A stretch of DNA of 64,000 nucleotides from contig CM055105.1 of assembly GCA_029204225.1 (NCBI GenBank), positions 13,977,221 through 14,041,220 of the forward strand. Direction: 5' to 3'. The notes under the pieces are model-generated. The model made no database searches, was not told the DNA's origin, and saw nothing but the letters and a program-made list of their open reading frames with translations. This DNA comes from Diphasiastrum complanatum. Taxonomy: Eukaryota; Streptophyta; Lycopodiopsida; Lycopodiales; Lycopodiaceae. Shown in pieces: positions 22,320-35,259 of the stretch (the first letter of the stretch is position 1; each line of letters begins with the position of its first letter). Position numbers and translations under genes: made by a program.

Positions 22320-23441
22320 GATCAATATTTTGTTGGGAGAGGTTCTGAAGTTGGTGCCAAAAGCAAAAGAAGTATTAGCGCAAAAGTTAACTCAAGTTGG
22401 GGACCAAAAGTCCATCAAGAGCCACTTTTTTGTGCCGGATTTGAAGAATCTAATGAAGTACTCCATGTTGGAGCAGCTTGAGAAAGTGAGCAAAAAAATA
22501 TCACCCTGTCGATACAGCATAGACAATTTTCTAACGAAGCAGTTGTGATAGATGGCGGTTCGGGAGTTAACTTGATTTCTACAAAGCTATGTGCAAAATG
22601 GGGCCTTACAAAGATAAAACCTGTGACTTTTGTTATTAAGCTAGCTGATCAAACGACAGTTCGTCCGCGATGAATGGTTGAAGATATACCTATCAGAATT
22701 GTCGGAGTACAGTTCATCATTACTTTCATAGTAATGGACTTACCAAAAGCACCAAATGTCTACCGAGTCCTATTGGGACGCCCATGGTTACGAGTTTCAC
22801 AAGTAGTTCATAACTAGGGTACCAAAAAAATCACTTTTGAAAGTCGTGAGCGTGCAGTCAAGGTTGATCCTGTAACCTGGACTATCAAACCAGTGGATAT
22901 TCAAAAAGAGGATGATAATTCATCAACAACGGATCATACTTGTGACCGACCGGTAAAAAATTTGGGAGTTCATTACGACTCTCAAACCGATACTGTCAAC
23001 TGGAATGAAGCTCTTGCAATGATTGACTGTACAATAGGATATATGTGTCAACAAGATAATCAATCAGATTTGAGCGAGATTTCATTATTGGATCGAACCT
23101 TGGATACACCGATCACTTTTTCATTGAATGTGTTGAATGTAGCTTGGATATCAACGGAGCCTATACCAAATCCGATTGATGATGAACTCATTCCTATGAG
23201 TCATGTCTTGACTTATGATGACAATGCAGAACTCACCGATGAGCAGATTCTAAATCATATGGATCTGACCAGATTTGGAGTGCGTAATATTCCTAATGAA
23301 CCAACAATAAAACCACCAAAGGCAGTTATATTGAAGGAAGACAAGATCACAAGTTCAATGACGAAGAAACAAGCCAAGCAACATTATAATACGGTCCTGA
23401 AATGGGAAATCCTCCTCAAAAGATTGACTCAAAGTATGTGA
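22320..23441 (+). pseudogene. Ty3/gypsy element 1: aspartic protease region
   Basis: A retropepsin-like site VIDGGSGVNLISTKLC occurs near 22545-22590 in a different frame from the preceding piece; DGGSGVN is a known plant Ty3 variant of D[ST]G. The protease continues as VYRVLLGRPWL near 22755-22795 with stops on each side, then an open spacer (22893-23441) rich in acidic residues. It would process Gag-Pol if intact. Internal stops rule this out. Confidence 0.7.
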
Positions 23442-23784
23442 CACCCTTATTGGATAAAAGCAAAGGAAAAGTCAAGGATGATTCTGCAAGTCAAAGTTCT
23501 AGCAAGACATCACCATCTAGGAAGTCTTCTCCTTCGAAGAAGAGTTTATCTTCTTGGAAGTCATCACCTCCACGATCAATTCCTACTAAAAAGGCTAAGC
23601 AAAGATCCAAGACACATCCTTTCAACAAAGATCAAGCAGATGTAGTCCAACATGATATGCCCGAACATTTTAAATGCTATACACCGGATGATGTGGTTAT
23701 CATGTTACCCAAAGCACATCGTGAACCCAAAGAACAAGTGCCAGAATCGAAAGATGTTTACGATAGCCCAGCTAGGACAAACCT

Positions 23785-26559
23785 ATGAATCTTGCTGAAC
23801 CAGAAGAACCAGAAAAGATTGTACAAGTTGGATCACAACTTAATCCTCAACAGTTTCAAGCGCTCCGAACGTTACTTATCAAGTATCAAGATTGCTTTGC
23901 ATGGACTTATAAAGATCTCAAGGGTATTCCAACGTCAGTTATTGAACACACCATACCTTTAATACCTGATGCAGTTCCAAAGGTTACAAAGTTCTATCGT
24001 TGTAATCCTAATGTTGCAGATTTGATAAAGAAAGAGCTTCAGAGATTGCTTGACACCGATTTTATTTATGAGATCGCACATACTGAATGGGTTTGACCAA
24101 TTGTCATTGTTTCTAAGAAGAATGAGAAATTGAGAATTTGTGTGAATCTCAAGACCTTGAACAAAGTCACGTGGAAGGATCACTTTCTGTTACCTTTTAC
24201 TGAAAGCATTTTGGACTGCCTTGCTAGAGCGGAAGCCTATAATTTTTTGGATGGATTTATTAGTTACAACCAAGTCAAGATTGCACCTGCAGATTGCCAC
24301 AAAACAGCTTTTGCAATAGAATGGGGCACTTATGCTTACAAAGTAATGTCGTTTGGACTCTGTAATGCACCAAGTTCGTTCCAAAGAGTAATGCAATTTG
24401 CTTTAAAAGATTATCTACAAAAATTCCTTGAAATTTACTTGGATGACCTTGGAGTCCATAGCATAGATACAGACCACTTGGATCGATTGGAGAAAGTTTT
24501 TGAACGATGTCGCAAGTATCAAATTTTTTAAATCTAGAAAAATGTTAGATTTGGGATTCTCACAGAGTTATTCTTGAACATGTGATATCAAGACATGGCA
24601 TTGCCATAGATTATTTTAAAATCAAGGGTATTGTGGAATTGCCACCGCCAACAACAATTCGTGGAGTTTATGTGTTTATGGGTCATGCGAACTACTATCG
24701 AATTTTTATTATCTTTTTTGTGGATTTAGCAAGACCTATATACAAACTGACTATTGTTCCTATTTGGACAGTAGAGGTGTTAGAAGCCTTTGAAAAATTA
24801 AAAAAAGCATTAGCCTCAGCACCGACACTATGCCAGATTGGACAATTGAGTTTCATGTTTACACTGATGCCTCAAAATATGCAATCGGATCAGTTTTTAC
24901 GCAGCCAGGTGAATATAAGAAGGACTATCCAATCCGAATTGCAAGCAGACAACTTACAGATCCAGAGAAGAACTATTCAACAACAAAATGTGAAGCGTTA
25001 GCCATGATTATTTCTGTACGGAAATTTTGTCATTACCTCATGGAAATGCACTTTGCATTTTATACGGATCACCAGCCGTTACTTTACTTGGTAAACAAGA
25101 CGTGCAATACTGGGCGCATTGCAAGATGGTTACTGTTATTGACTGAATTTGACTTTTGAATTGTGGTTCATAATGGGAAGCAACATTATCTAGCCGACCA
25201 CGTTTCGCGAATTGAATCCACACCAGTTAATACAGAAGTGAATGATGAATTACCAAATGCTGCATTATTCTATGTAGAGGCAGTATCTAAGTGGGCAGCA
25301 GATATTGTTGAGTATCTGATGCTAGGACAACCGAATGACTCTTTGACAAAAGTACAGAAGAGACAATTGATTCATAAGGCTCAACCTTATCAATTGATTG
25401 CAGGACAATTGTATCGTCATGGATCAGACAATATTCTACGTAGACGTGTTTCACTGCATGAAATATCAGATTTAATCATGTTTTCACATGATGGCATAGG
25501 CGGAGGACACTTCTCTACAAATATTATTGTTCGCAAACTTTTTCAATCAGGTTGTTGGTGGCCTACACTTCATAAGGACACACCAAATTATATTCAGACA
25601 TGTGATGTTTGCTAGCAAGCACGACGACCTACTAGATAGAACTGTGAACCCTTACATCCGATTTTATCGCAAGCGCCATTTGGAAAATGGAGACTGAATT
25701 ATGTTGGTCCTATTCATCCTGTCACGCGAGGATATCAGGTCCGATACATTATTGTAGCAACTGACTATATGACCAAGTGGGTTGAAGCCAAAGCTGTCAA
25801 AGTTGCTGATGCAAAATCTACGGCCAAGTTTCTCTATGAACATATTATTATCAGATTTGGATGTCCGATCAAGATTGTCAGTGACCGGGGTACACACTTT
25901 GTTAATCAAACGATAAAGTGTTTACTGGAAGATTCTTTTGTTATACACAGATCTAGTACTCCATATTATCCCAGAGGGAATGGCCAAGCTTAATCTTTCA
26001 ATAAGATTCTCTACACTATTATGACAAAAACAGTTGAAGCGAGTCGGTCTGATTGGGAACATAAATTGCATGCAGCATTATGGGCATTCAGAACCGCTTA
26101 CAAGGATAGTACAAATCAAACACCCTTTCAACAAGTTTATGGTCAAAATGTTGTCATGCCGATTGAATTTTCAATACCATCTTTACACATAGCAGCAACA
26201 GAGCGGTTAAATGATGATAATCTTTACAACTACGTCATGAAGCGTTGCACAAATTGTGTGAAACAAGATTGATGGCAGTTTATGCATTAGCAGCAGAAAA
26301 AGCCCGTCGTAAGGCATGGCATGATCGTCGTTTACACAAAAAGGATCTGAAAGAAGGAGATCTAGCACTGATGTATAAAACCAAGCTGATCAAGGGGAAA
26401 TTGAAGTTTACCAGTGAAGGCCCATATAGAGTAAAGGAAATCTTGAAGTATGTAACAATGATTCTTGGAAAGTTGGATGGAAAATGTTTTGATACTCCTG
26501 TGAATGGCAGTCGATTACGCAAGTTTTGGCAGCCTGCTCCACCAGTTCAGCAAGCATGA
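23785..26559 (+). pseudogene. Ty3/gypsy element 1: reverse transcriptase, RNase H, integrase
   Basis: Order is RT, RNase H, integrase, as in Ty3/gypsy. RT shows VIVSKKNEKLRICVNLKTLN, then a SFGLCNAPSSFQRVM block and an intact-looking YLDD. RNase H has HVYTDASKYAIGSVF, then LAMIISVRKFCHYL and FYTDHQPLLYL. Integrase has the HHCC part (HDGIGGGHF ... CDVC), then VGPIHP, TDYMTKWVEA, SDRGTHFVNQ and STPYYPRGNGQA. The next codon, where the catalytic Glu is expected before SFNK, is TAA. Other stops occur after EWV, FDF, CDVC and PTR. The C-terminal tail (about 26245-26559) has KARRKAWHDRRL and no chromodomain. Confidence 0.85.
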
Positions 26560-27195
26560 TCCAAATGATTTTTTATTTTTCTTTGTTTTCAATTTATTGT
26601 TTTCACTACTTAATTGTTAATTTCTTTTGGAAAAGACCGTATGAAAAAAAAAATGAGAAAAGACTGATGAACAAAAGTCAGAAATGTCATCAGATCGAAA
26701 AGTAGTCAGATCTTTATGGGAAAATGACTTGGAAAATTATTTTTTTGATCATGTTTAGCACAAACTGTGTTAGAATTGTTCGCCAAGTTTTCAGAAGCAA
26801 AATCCACCTCAGATATATCCATATTGAGTTGGGTGAACGTTCTTTTCACCAATTACTACATGTTTTTGAGTTAGGCGAATGATTAACAATATGTCATTTT
26901 GGGAACCTTCGTCGAGCACCTTACTCTCCTCAGAAACCTTTGTCGCCATGCCAGATGGACTTAAATTGCCAAAATTAGACTGGCTATAGGTTCAAATCCT
27001 GCAAATTTGTATTTATGACAGTACTTGGGCGAAGGATCCTCTTGGGCGAAGGTTCAGCCTTCACCAGACCTGGAAAACGTTCGTCGGATAAGTTCAGAGC
27101 CTCAAAAACCTTCGCTGAGATTTTTATAACCTATTCTCACAATACTGAGCAAGCCTGCAAATTTTTGTTTCGCACTGATCAGCCAAACAAGTATT
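26560..27195. other. Spacer between pol and third ORF of gypsy element 1
   Basis: AT-rich, non-coding, with several stop codons in all plus frames. It may contain a splice acceptor or promoter for the downstream ORF, which I cannot locate. Confidence 0.4.
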
Positions 27196-30185
27196 TTGTA
27201 TAATGGACCCTCCAAATTCATCTATAAGTTAACTGAATTCGATTCATTCCTCACTAGTGCTAGCGAAGCTCTTGCCAATTTTTCCAGGGACCAAAGCCTT
27301 CAAAACTTTCTATACTATTTTTTGATATACACTCGCGCTCATTATTCTCAGCTTCTGTTCTTTTCCATCATCTCTTCTACAGATACGTCTCAGTCGCCTC
27401 GTTACACTATCCATCATGATGTCCCATCTGCAACTGATATCATGATCCTTCCTAGCACAAGCATGGTCACTCAGTGGATGACCCTTGCGGAGCCTCTGCT
27501 TACTACAATGGGTATTCATGAGAGAGCCTTCTCGGGGAGAATCAACATGGATTTTATCACTCTTGCCTTCAGTACTTGGAAGGAAGAGAAATCCAAATTT
27601 TACGTTACCTTCCAAGGAGCCACACACAAGGTGTGTGTGATTGAGGCCGCCCTTGCTGCCATAGGGATGGCATCTAGTACCCAAGCCTCACCGAACCATA
27701 AGCAAGCCAAACAGGCTATTAAGCCTTATATTGACATTACTAATGACCTGCACTAGACTAATGACGACTATCTTCTAGAGGCCATTACCGATCCTGCCAT
27801 TTAGGCTGCTGCTCAACTCCTCAACAGTTTTCTGATGGTTGGCAACCTCAAAAAAGACCGTATTACTTCCCATATTTTGCATAGGATAGTTGAGTCTCAA
27901 GCCAAGATAGCCAAGGCTCCTCTGGAACCATATAACTGGTTCAAGACTGTCTTTGGAGAGCTCAAACGAGCCATCAAGAGCAATACCAAGCAACAATTTG
28001 TTGCTGGTCCAATGTTGTCACTCCTAGCCGCCTCCCACCTTGAAAATAAAATCCATCATTTTAGTATGGACGCCATGCTTTCTATCTATGAAGAAGCACC
28101 GGTAGAGTCGCCTCAACAGGCATTGAGCTCACATAGTCGCCGTCGTCCACGCAACAAGATCATCATTCCTGACTCGACGTCTGCTTCACGACGTCGTACT
28201 ACGCAGACATCTTCAGCTGCGCTTACACCCCCTACTGCTATTCGCACTGAACTCTTTATTCCCCCCACCTCTGATACTTCCCTCGCCTCTGCTTTCTCTC
28301 AAGGTCAATCTGTGACAATTGGATCTACCATTCTAGTCACAACTGTCCCACCCATCTCTTTTCCACAGATCCGAGTCATTTCTCTAAACACACAATCATT
28401 TATGGACATGTTTGATGATTTTAACCCACTGGGCCCAGATGAGACTTTTTTAATGCCCACTAGCCCCGGACCCTTTGAACTCCAATCCCATGGAAGAGGA
28501 TTCGAACAGTTCCATGATACTGCTACAAGCTTTGATGATTCTTTTCAGATCAACCAGCAAGATCAAGTTGAAGCCGCACCAGACACTCTTAGGGTCAATC
28601 ATGCTATTATATCTCCAAAGCCGTTCGATGACACAGTCATAGAGGGTTCTGAAGCCAAAGATATATTTGAAGAAAAATAACTGGCCACACAACAAAGGCC
28701 AGTGAGCACGATTCCTATCGGACCTACTCATGTTGCTCTTGCTGCTGCTATGCCTACTACCATGGATTCTGGTGATGCAATGGGTCTTGTTTCTAATCTT
28801 GCGCGTGTGATCCAGACCGTGATTGATGAAAAGAAAGACATGTCCAATCACATTGCTGATCTTGGGACAAAGAATACCCTGATTAGCTAGAAGGTTATTC
28901 AGATCAACCGCGAGCTGATGATTGCCAAGCAACATGAGGCAAAGTCTGAAGCTGATTTGAAGAAGGCCAATGACTCTGCTCAACAACTAGAAGACTATGT
29001 GGCGACTCTTCAGAATGCACTTTTAACGGCGCAGGACAAGGTTGACAAGATAGTCCAAGATTCCAAACAACAGGCCTTGTTGCTAGCCGGACAATTGGAC
29101 TTAGCAGCATTGGAATGCAAATGACTTCAAGATGAATTGGACGTGACCACCCTTGAACGCGATTCCTACTTACAGACCCAAGTGTCTGATCGTCCGGTCA
29201 CACCGGAGGAGATCAGATACTTGTTTCGCAAAGTGGAAACCTACCATACTGCATTGGCGGGGTTTCAAGAAAAATTTGATAAACTCAAAAGGAAGGTAAC
29301 CACCAAGTTAGGCAAGGCCAAGGCCATTATCAAGGATTATGAGAAAGCTGCCACTCAGGTGTTGGAAGCCAGGCCACAAATTCCAGTTCCATTAATGCCA
29401 TAGTTCTTGCCTCAGCACCAAGATCCAGACAAAATGGATACAGAGTTGGATTCAGGCATGGAATAGGGTGGAGCCCCCGAAGTTCCACAAGCAGGTCCAT
29501 CTTCATCAAGGACCACACCATTGTTTAGATGACCAATCAAAACAAAATTGAGTTCGGCAAAGAATTGGATTAGATTCCCGCATTGGGAGAGCAGTTGGCT
29601 TGGAGAATAACAGTTTTTGAGAAAACTCCACAATCCATCAGGAGTTATGTGGCCAACCCTCTCCAATTGCACGTAGATCCATATTACATACCAATGTTGC
29701 GCAGGAATAAGTGGAAGGATTTGGGATTGGCCATGGACAAAATTATTATCCATATGTCGAATTGGCCAATCATCCACCAACCATATAGCTGGGAGATCTC
29801 AGTGTATTTCCATCGAGCCCTACAAGCTTACCAGTCCACAGTCAGGCAATCGGTGTTGTTCGCAAAAGATCTCACTCTCTTGGCGTCCGTGGCAACGCGA
29901 TGGGATGATTGCCTTCCTACTTTGGCATTCGATCCGAATAAGCCAATGGCATCAGAGAGTATTAAGAATCAACTGTCGATGGCTAGATTGTATCGTGTAG
30001 CAATGATAGGAGGCTTATGGGAATCTCGATTCATAGCCTGTACAACTTCAAAGTGGATTGCTGGAGCTCACTGTTGTTTTTTGTCGCACAATTTAGATTT
30101 CAACACTGCCCGACTCGATTTCATGGAGAAGGTGCAGTATCATCTAATAAAGATTCGACGTGATGCAAATAAAAGCCCACAGTAA
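27196..30185 (+). pseudogene. Large third ORF of gypsy element 1 (env position), function unknown
   Basis: Five open segments (27196-27756, 27835-28680, 28702-28890, 28918-29124, 29137-29403) are all in one frame, and 29583-30185 continues after a shift, so this was one ORF of about 990 codons. The N-terminal part has EPLLTTMGIHERAFSGRI and NLKKDRITSHILHRIVESQ. A Ser/Thr/Pro-rich middle follows, then a coiled coil (residues about 570-730; LKKANDSAQQLEDYVATLQN) and a globular C-terminus. I see no signal peptide, cleavage site or transmembrane segment, so env-like function is not supported. Its place between pol and the LTR matches extra ORFs in some plant Ty3 elements. The breaking codons are TAG, TAA or TGA where CAG, CAA or CGA would fit. 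Confidence 0.6.
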
Positions 30186-30235
30186 CTGCATCTCGCAGGT
30201 GTCGTGGGACCGCCACCAGTTTTGGTGGGGGATAC

Positions 30236-30817
30236 TGTTGGAGGGTTTGCAAATCCCAAGGCAACGCGAACCCTAGTTAATAGGTGAGAGAGATTTGGCA
30301 CCCTATGTGTGTAAGTCCAACTCCATGATCACATAGAAATTTGATTAGTTGAAAGTCAATTAAAAGGACTTTAGGCCTTTTTGCGGGACTTTTAATGTCG
30401 TAGGGCCTAAATGTCAAGTTAGTGAATAAACTTGGGTTTCCCTCCAATTTGAATGGGTTCCCACTCTTTTTGAAATTTGAATAATTAGGGAGGCAGAAAT
30501 GGACCAATAGGATTTAGAGGACAAGGTCCTCCTCTCTATTATAAAAAGGGACCAACTTGAGTTTCCTACACATGTACATATCTTCATTTCAATAAAGCAG
30601 ATTGGTTCTCTTGTGAAATGGATTTATGAATGTCCTTGCTTTCTATCACTTTTCCTCCATCTCTCATGCTTTTATTGTGTTTGCTATTTGTTGGATCTGA
30701 TTGTTATTGGGATTGTAAGTTTTTATACCTCGGAGAAAGGGAGAGAGAGAGAAAGGGTAAGCTATCTTCATTGTGGATCTTAGTGTTAATGGATGTAGTG
30801 TTAATGCTTAGGGTGAA
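30236..30817 (+). mobile_element. Candidate 3' LTR of gypsy element 1
   Basis: A purine tract GGTGGGGGATAC is followed by TGTTGGAGGG, a typical polypurine tract/LTR start. Inside are a CCAAT-like word (30503), a TATA box TATTATAAAAAGG (about 30538-30549) and AATAAA (30591-30596), consistent with U3-R-U5 order. The 3' border is unclear: TGGATATTAGAGC, resembling a primer-binding site, begins at 30818, but the preceding bases are not CA. No 5' LTR partner is present in the window. Confidence 0.55.
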
Positions 30818-30999
30818 TGGATATTAGAGCTAGATCTGGATCTTCCATTCATGTTGAAATCTAAACTATGCTATCGCTCTCATAGGAACGAATCTACGCG
30901 TGACAACTAACTTCATCTCCTTGATGCTATATTGATTAGATCTTGGGTTGAGGATAGGCAAGGAAAAAAACCCACTATATACTCTAGGTTGAAGGCCTT

Positions 31000-31150
31000 C
31001 TTAAACTCTATAAAAAAAAAAATTTAAGTCCTTATGATCCTTCTTTATACTTAAGATTTAATGATGGTAAAGTCATAATTCTCATTTTGTATGTAGATGA
31101 CATTATCCTTAGTGGAAATGATCATGATGTTATACAAAAAGCTTGGTAAA
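31000..31150 (+). pseudogene. Ty1/copia reverse-transcriptase fragment
   Basis: DPSLYLRFNDGKVIILILYV followed by DDIILSGND reads in one frame and includes the YVDD catalytic motif of copia RT. Flanks lose homology within about 50 bases on each side. Confidence 0.75.
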
Positions 31151-31167
31151 ATACTTGGCATCATAAC

Positions 31168-31563
31168 TCATGCCCTTGCCATGGATCGTCTCTCCAAGAT
31201 TAGGAATTCCAATGCTCTGTATATGCTCAGGAGAGTTGATGATGGTGGAGCTGCCAGCCTTAGATGTGATCCTGAATGTTTGGAACTCATCCGAGTATGT
31301 CGATAGGCAACTCGAATCAGGCTCTCGCTCTGTTGATCAAGGAAGTATGTCAAATCGAAGCCAAGGTTCGTAAGGATGTCCTTGGCTAGGATAAGTTGTT
31401 CAGCATAATGCTTGATACAGATCATAAAGATATCCCCTAAATAAGGCCTATGGGGTTTACGACGATGGAGTGAGAGCGAGGAGTCGCGGGAGGCCATGGT
31501 AGTAGTGATTCTAGATTGTTCTGGCAAGTTTGAAAATTTTAAAAAATCTTGGCATGACCTCAA
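31168..31563 (-). CDS. Unrecognised 131-codon ORF
   Basis: Open minus frame with an internal start MASRDSSLSLHRRKPHRPYL followed by KDILTNLGFDLTYFLDQQSE. The composition is normal and not repeat-driven, but I recognise no domain. It sits between a copia RT fragment and a copia gag, so it is most likely retrotransposon-related or spurious. Confidence 0.25.
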   Translation of the reverse strand: MRSCQDFLKFSNLPEQSRITTTMASRDSSLSLHRRKPHRPYLGDIFMICIKHYAEQLILAKDILTNLGFDLTYFLDQQSESLIRVAYRHTRMSSKHSGSHLRLAAPPSSTLLSIYRALEFLILERRSMARA

Positions 31564-31896
31564 GAGCAGGAATCTAAAATGAATTTGTGGAGAGAAGGGT
31601 GGAGGTCTATATATAGACTTTTTTTGTCAAGAATTTGCAACTCTACTCGGAAATCGTCCCGAGTGTCCACAATTTTCTAATGATGGTCACAGATTTCGAG
31701 ACAGTGATTTGAGGGTCAACAAATTTCTGTAAGTGATTTTTGTGTCTCAATAGGAAAAATGTCTGATTGAACAAAAATGTGTCTGATCGGAATTCACAGA
31801 GATGATAGAGAAATTGTGGAGATTATTCTGAGCTTCAGCGAATTGTCTACGAATTCTATCAGTGGGTATATGATGCAAAAAACTAACTTTTTCTAT

Positions 31897-32682
31897 TTAT
31901 GAAAAGTTTGTCTCTGAGACAGAACATTGCTTTGACTTGTCCTTTGAGCTTGATGCATCATCCTCTTCTTTGGCCTCCTTTGGATGCTTCTTCTTTCCAT
32001 TGGTCTTCTTTTTGCCCTTGAATGAGAAATTGGATTTCTCATCACCATCCTGCAAAGACAAGGAACTCGTCCTAGATTTTGCATGGAGCATCCTACACTC
32101 TTCAGCCACTAATACACTGTGAAGTTTTTCTATAGTTGGCAAAGTGTCTTGGATGGCAAAACTTTGGACCAAATTTGCAAAGTCATCTCCTAGACCATTA
32201 AGAACAATTTGTACAAGCTCTCCATCATGAATCTTCTTTCCAATGGAAGCCAACTCCCTATTTAGAGACTTGATTCTGAGTATATAATCCTGTGCACTCT
32301 CCTCACTTCTCTTCATGCTTTGCAAAATATGATTTCTAAGCATGAGTACTCTTGAAGTGTTACTAGATTCATAGATTGATTTTAAAGACTCCCAAGCCTC
32401 TTTAGCACTAGTACATGCTGATACTTCTCTCAACAAATCATTGCTCACATTCATTTTCACACAATGAAGTGCAAGCCTAGATCTCTTCTTGTATCTAGCT
32501 AACTCCTGTGCACCTAGAGGTTCATCTTCATCTTCAATCAAGAACTCATGAAGGTCTTGGAACACCAAGAGTGACTCCATCATAACCTTCCAAATAGCAT
32601 AGTTTGTAGAATTCAATCTCTCACTAGCTTCTAGAAGGTATGCTCCAGCAAATCCCATTTTACTAGTGACTTCTACAAACAA
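31897..32682 (-). pseudogene. Ty1/copia gag, 3'-truncated (261 codons)
   Basis: An open frame from MFVEVTSKMGFAGAYLLEAS shows the plant copia gag (UBN2-type) pattern: LNSTNYAIWKVMMESLLV, then LHCVKMNVSNDLLREV, SAKEAWESLKSIYESSNTSR and RNHILQSMKRSEESAQDYIL. It ends in a Lys-rich region before the zinc knuckle, which is missing. The element stops just downstream at about 31880. Upstream are its leader, primer-binding site and LTR. The frame is intact, but without pol it cannot move by itself. Confidence 0.85.
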
Positions 32683-33445
32683 GAAATATGTTTGATTGAC
32701 TTGAAACTCACAAAGGTCTCACACTTGCAGTGTTTCACTCAAATTTGATTTCTAATCCAACAAATGGACTTATAATCACAGTTCTATCACTCCCTCAGAA
32801 AGCTGGAATGAAAATAAGATGAAGTGAAAACTACTTTCAAACAAATCTTGCCAAGAAATGGATTTGATTGTCCCTAGAAACTCACTAAGGTCTCTCTCTT
32901 GTAGTTTTTCACTCAAATTAGATTTCTAATCCAACAAATGGACTTATAATCTCAATTCTAGCACTCCCTCACAAAGTTGGAATGAAGATAAGATGATGTG
33001 AAATCTACTTACAATCAAATCTTGCCAATTTTGGCTATTTTTGGACAAAAAAATGACTTAATCTCTTTCACACTTTTTGATGTACTTTCAAGACCTATAA
33101 AACAAGTTTAGAGGACCTGATTTCAGCCTAGATTAATTAGATCTCATGACCCTAAGTCAAAATAAATCAATGGCACTCAATCTTGGTAGCTTATCCTAAG
33201 ATTTTCACCAAAAATTACACCAAAAGCTCACAAATTGAATTTATTTGGATCAAATGAATACCATGCATTAAATGCAGGTTCATAGGTGCCCACACATGTG
33301 GATAGTACGGATTTGGACCCCTACCAAGTTTGGGGTCAAATCTCCTCACCAAAATCAAGATTCTAGATTGCCCTCTCAAAACTAGTTTTTAGCACTAAAA
33401 CTTGCTAAAAATGAATTTGCATTAGATAAATGGCTTATGATCTTG

Positions 33446-33463
33446 TACTTGGATCTGATACCA
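33446..33463 (-). promoter_or_regulatory. Primer-binding site of copia element
   Basis: On the minus strand TGGTATCAGATCC follows the LTR end directly and matches the initiator-methionine tRNA primer-binding site type (TGGTATCAGAGC) used by plant LTR elements. Confidence 0.8.
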
Positions 33464-34164
33464 TGTGAAAGTACTGTACTTTAGGACCATAAATGGATCT
33501 ACAAAAGATCCACAAGAGTGATTGGATGCTTGCTTAACAATCTATCAAAAAACTAGACACAAAAAAGTTGATCTAGATTGGCAATTTGACAAACAACAAG
33601 CATTAACAATCAAAAGCATTGATCAACATTGAAATACAAGCCCACACGTGTGTACTAGAGGCTGTAGTACGGCCTTGAACCTAAGAAACAAGTAGAAATT
33701 GACTTGGTTTCATTTGGGTCACAAAAACTCAATGTACATAGTGAACTAGCTTGAGATTGCCAATGAGCTCCAAAAAGTTTCTATCTTCTCACTATGGGAG
33801 CTTGGAATACATAGCAAATTCAACTTCATTCTTGAAGTTGGGTGGATTTCCAGCATGTAATAAGGAAGTTAACTCATCCTTCTTGCCCTAAAATGAAACC
33901 CTAGCCTAGATCCTAGAGTTATGCTTGGTAGGTAGCTAGTTGGTCAAATTTTCACCTTAAACTTAGGTGTAGGTCCTATAAAGTAGGGATGACCACCAAA
34001 TAGACATGACCAACTCTCTTGACTTGACCTAACCTACATTAGGATGGGTTTCCCATGTGGCATCATGGCCTCACGTGTGCGGAACCCACTTGTGTACACA
34101 ATTTACACTATTCTACATGGTTTTTGATCAAGCTAGATTTACCAATTTTTGGCAATTCTTCACA
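33464..34164 (-). mobile_element. Ty1/copia 5' LTR (about 701 bp)
   Basis: Ends are TGTGAA and TTCACA, a 6-bp terminal inverted repeat with TG/CA. The inner end touches the primer-binding site, followed by leader and gag on the minus strand. The interior shares GATCTACAAAAGAT, AAGAGTGATTGG, TTGATCTAGATTGGCAAT and a CACACGTGTG palindrome with the LTRs at 38.5 and 48.7 kb. No partner 3' LTR is present. Confidence 0.8.
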
Positions 34165-35259
34165 GGAACCACGTGCACGCACCAATAGACGAAATATAAT
34201 GACTCTTCATATGACCGCACCTGATAACTAATTTGTTTGCCCTTGGTATGTCATGTTTTATTTTGCTCTTTTTAAATGTAAGTGCAACTTTGCAAATAAT
34301 ATTCTTTATTTGATTCATGTGTCAAACTAATTGAATGTTGTGTTGAAACAGGAGGATCTTCTTCATTAATTGAGATGAATGAAAGCTGATGAAATTGAGA
34401 ACAATTTCTATGGTGGGACATGTGTATTGATGTGCTTTTGTTAAATGCATAATGTAATAAATTACTATTTTGGCCTGATAATCACTAATGAATGTGAAGT
34501 GTTTTTTTGATACATTTGCATTTGTTTATTTGTAAGTTATTACTACATGCCTCCCAACAAATATCTTAACTACTTTTATTTGTCATCTATATTGACTTGT
34601 GTAGATTTGTGATTTCATGACACGAGATTAGGTCACCACAAGCAGAGAAAAATCATTCATGGTTATTTGTTTTTTTTTTCTATTTTTGTGTCGTCATTAT
34701 GCAATCACATTTTAATCCATTTTCTGTAACAGCTTGTTGTTTTTTGTCATCTATGATCATTTTTTGAGATTGTATTTTCTGAATCTAGTTTTGGTACGTT
34801 TGGTGATATATTAGATATGTTTGACAATTTGCTTCAACGCCACAAAGTCTATCACCATCACTCATTTTTTTTTTGTCTAGAGATTATTGGATTCCTTACC
34901 AAAACATACTATTTGGTTTTTTTCCATCAAAAAATATATTAGATATTCAATATAGTTGAAATTAGAACTTATAAAAAGAATGATACACAACCAAGGCTCT
35001 CTGAGATTTCCAAATGAATACAAATTTTCATAATATGTTTGTTCAATTTATAAATATAAACATATGTACACAATTTACTATTTGTAATTCACAATGTAGA
35101 GGATTTTACAATTCATCATTGTACTCTCTCACCCTCTCTCTCTCTCTCTCTCAGTCTCTGTTTCAAATTGTGTCTCTGTTGTGTATCCTCTGTTCATCAG
35201 TTTCAGCAGAGACTAACATGTTCATCACTTTCAGCAGAGATCAACATAAGGACGGTCCT
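34165..35259. other. No recognised gene; CT run near 35120-35155
   Basis: AT-rich DNA without a credible ORF. A CTCTCTCT run and a short TTCAGCAGAGA direct repeat lie at its right end. Confidence 0.4.

Noticed and set aside
27196-30185. Retroviral-type envelope gene
   Set aside because: Position fits, but no signal peptide, furin-like site or transmembrane anchor is visible.
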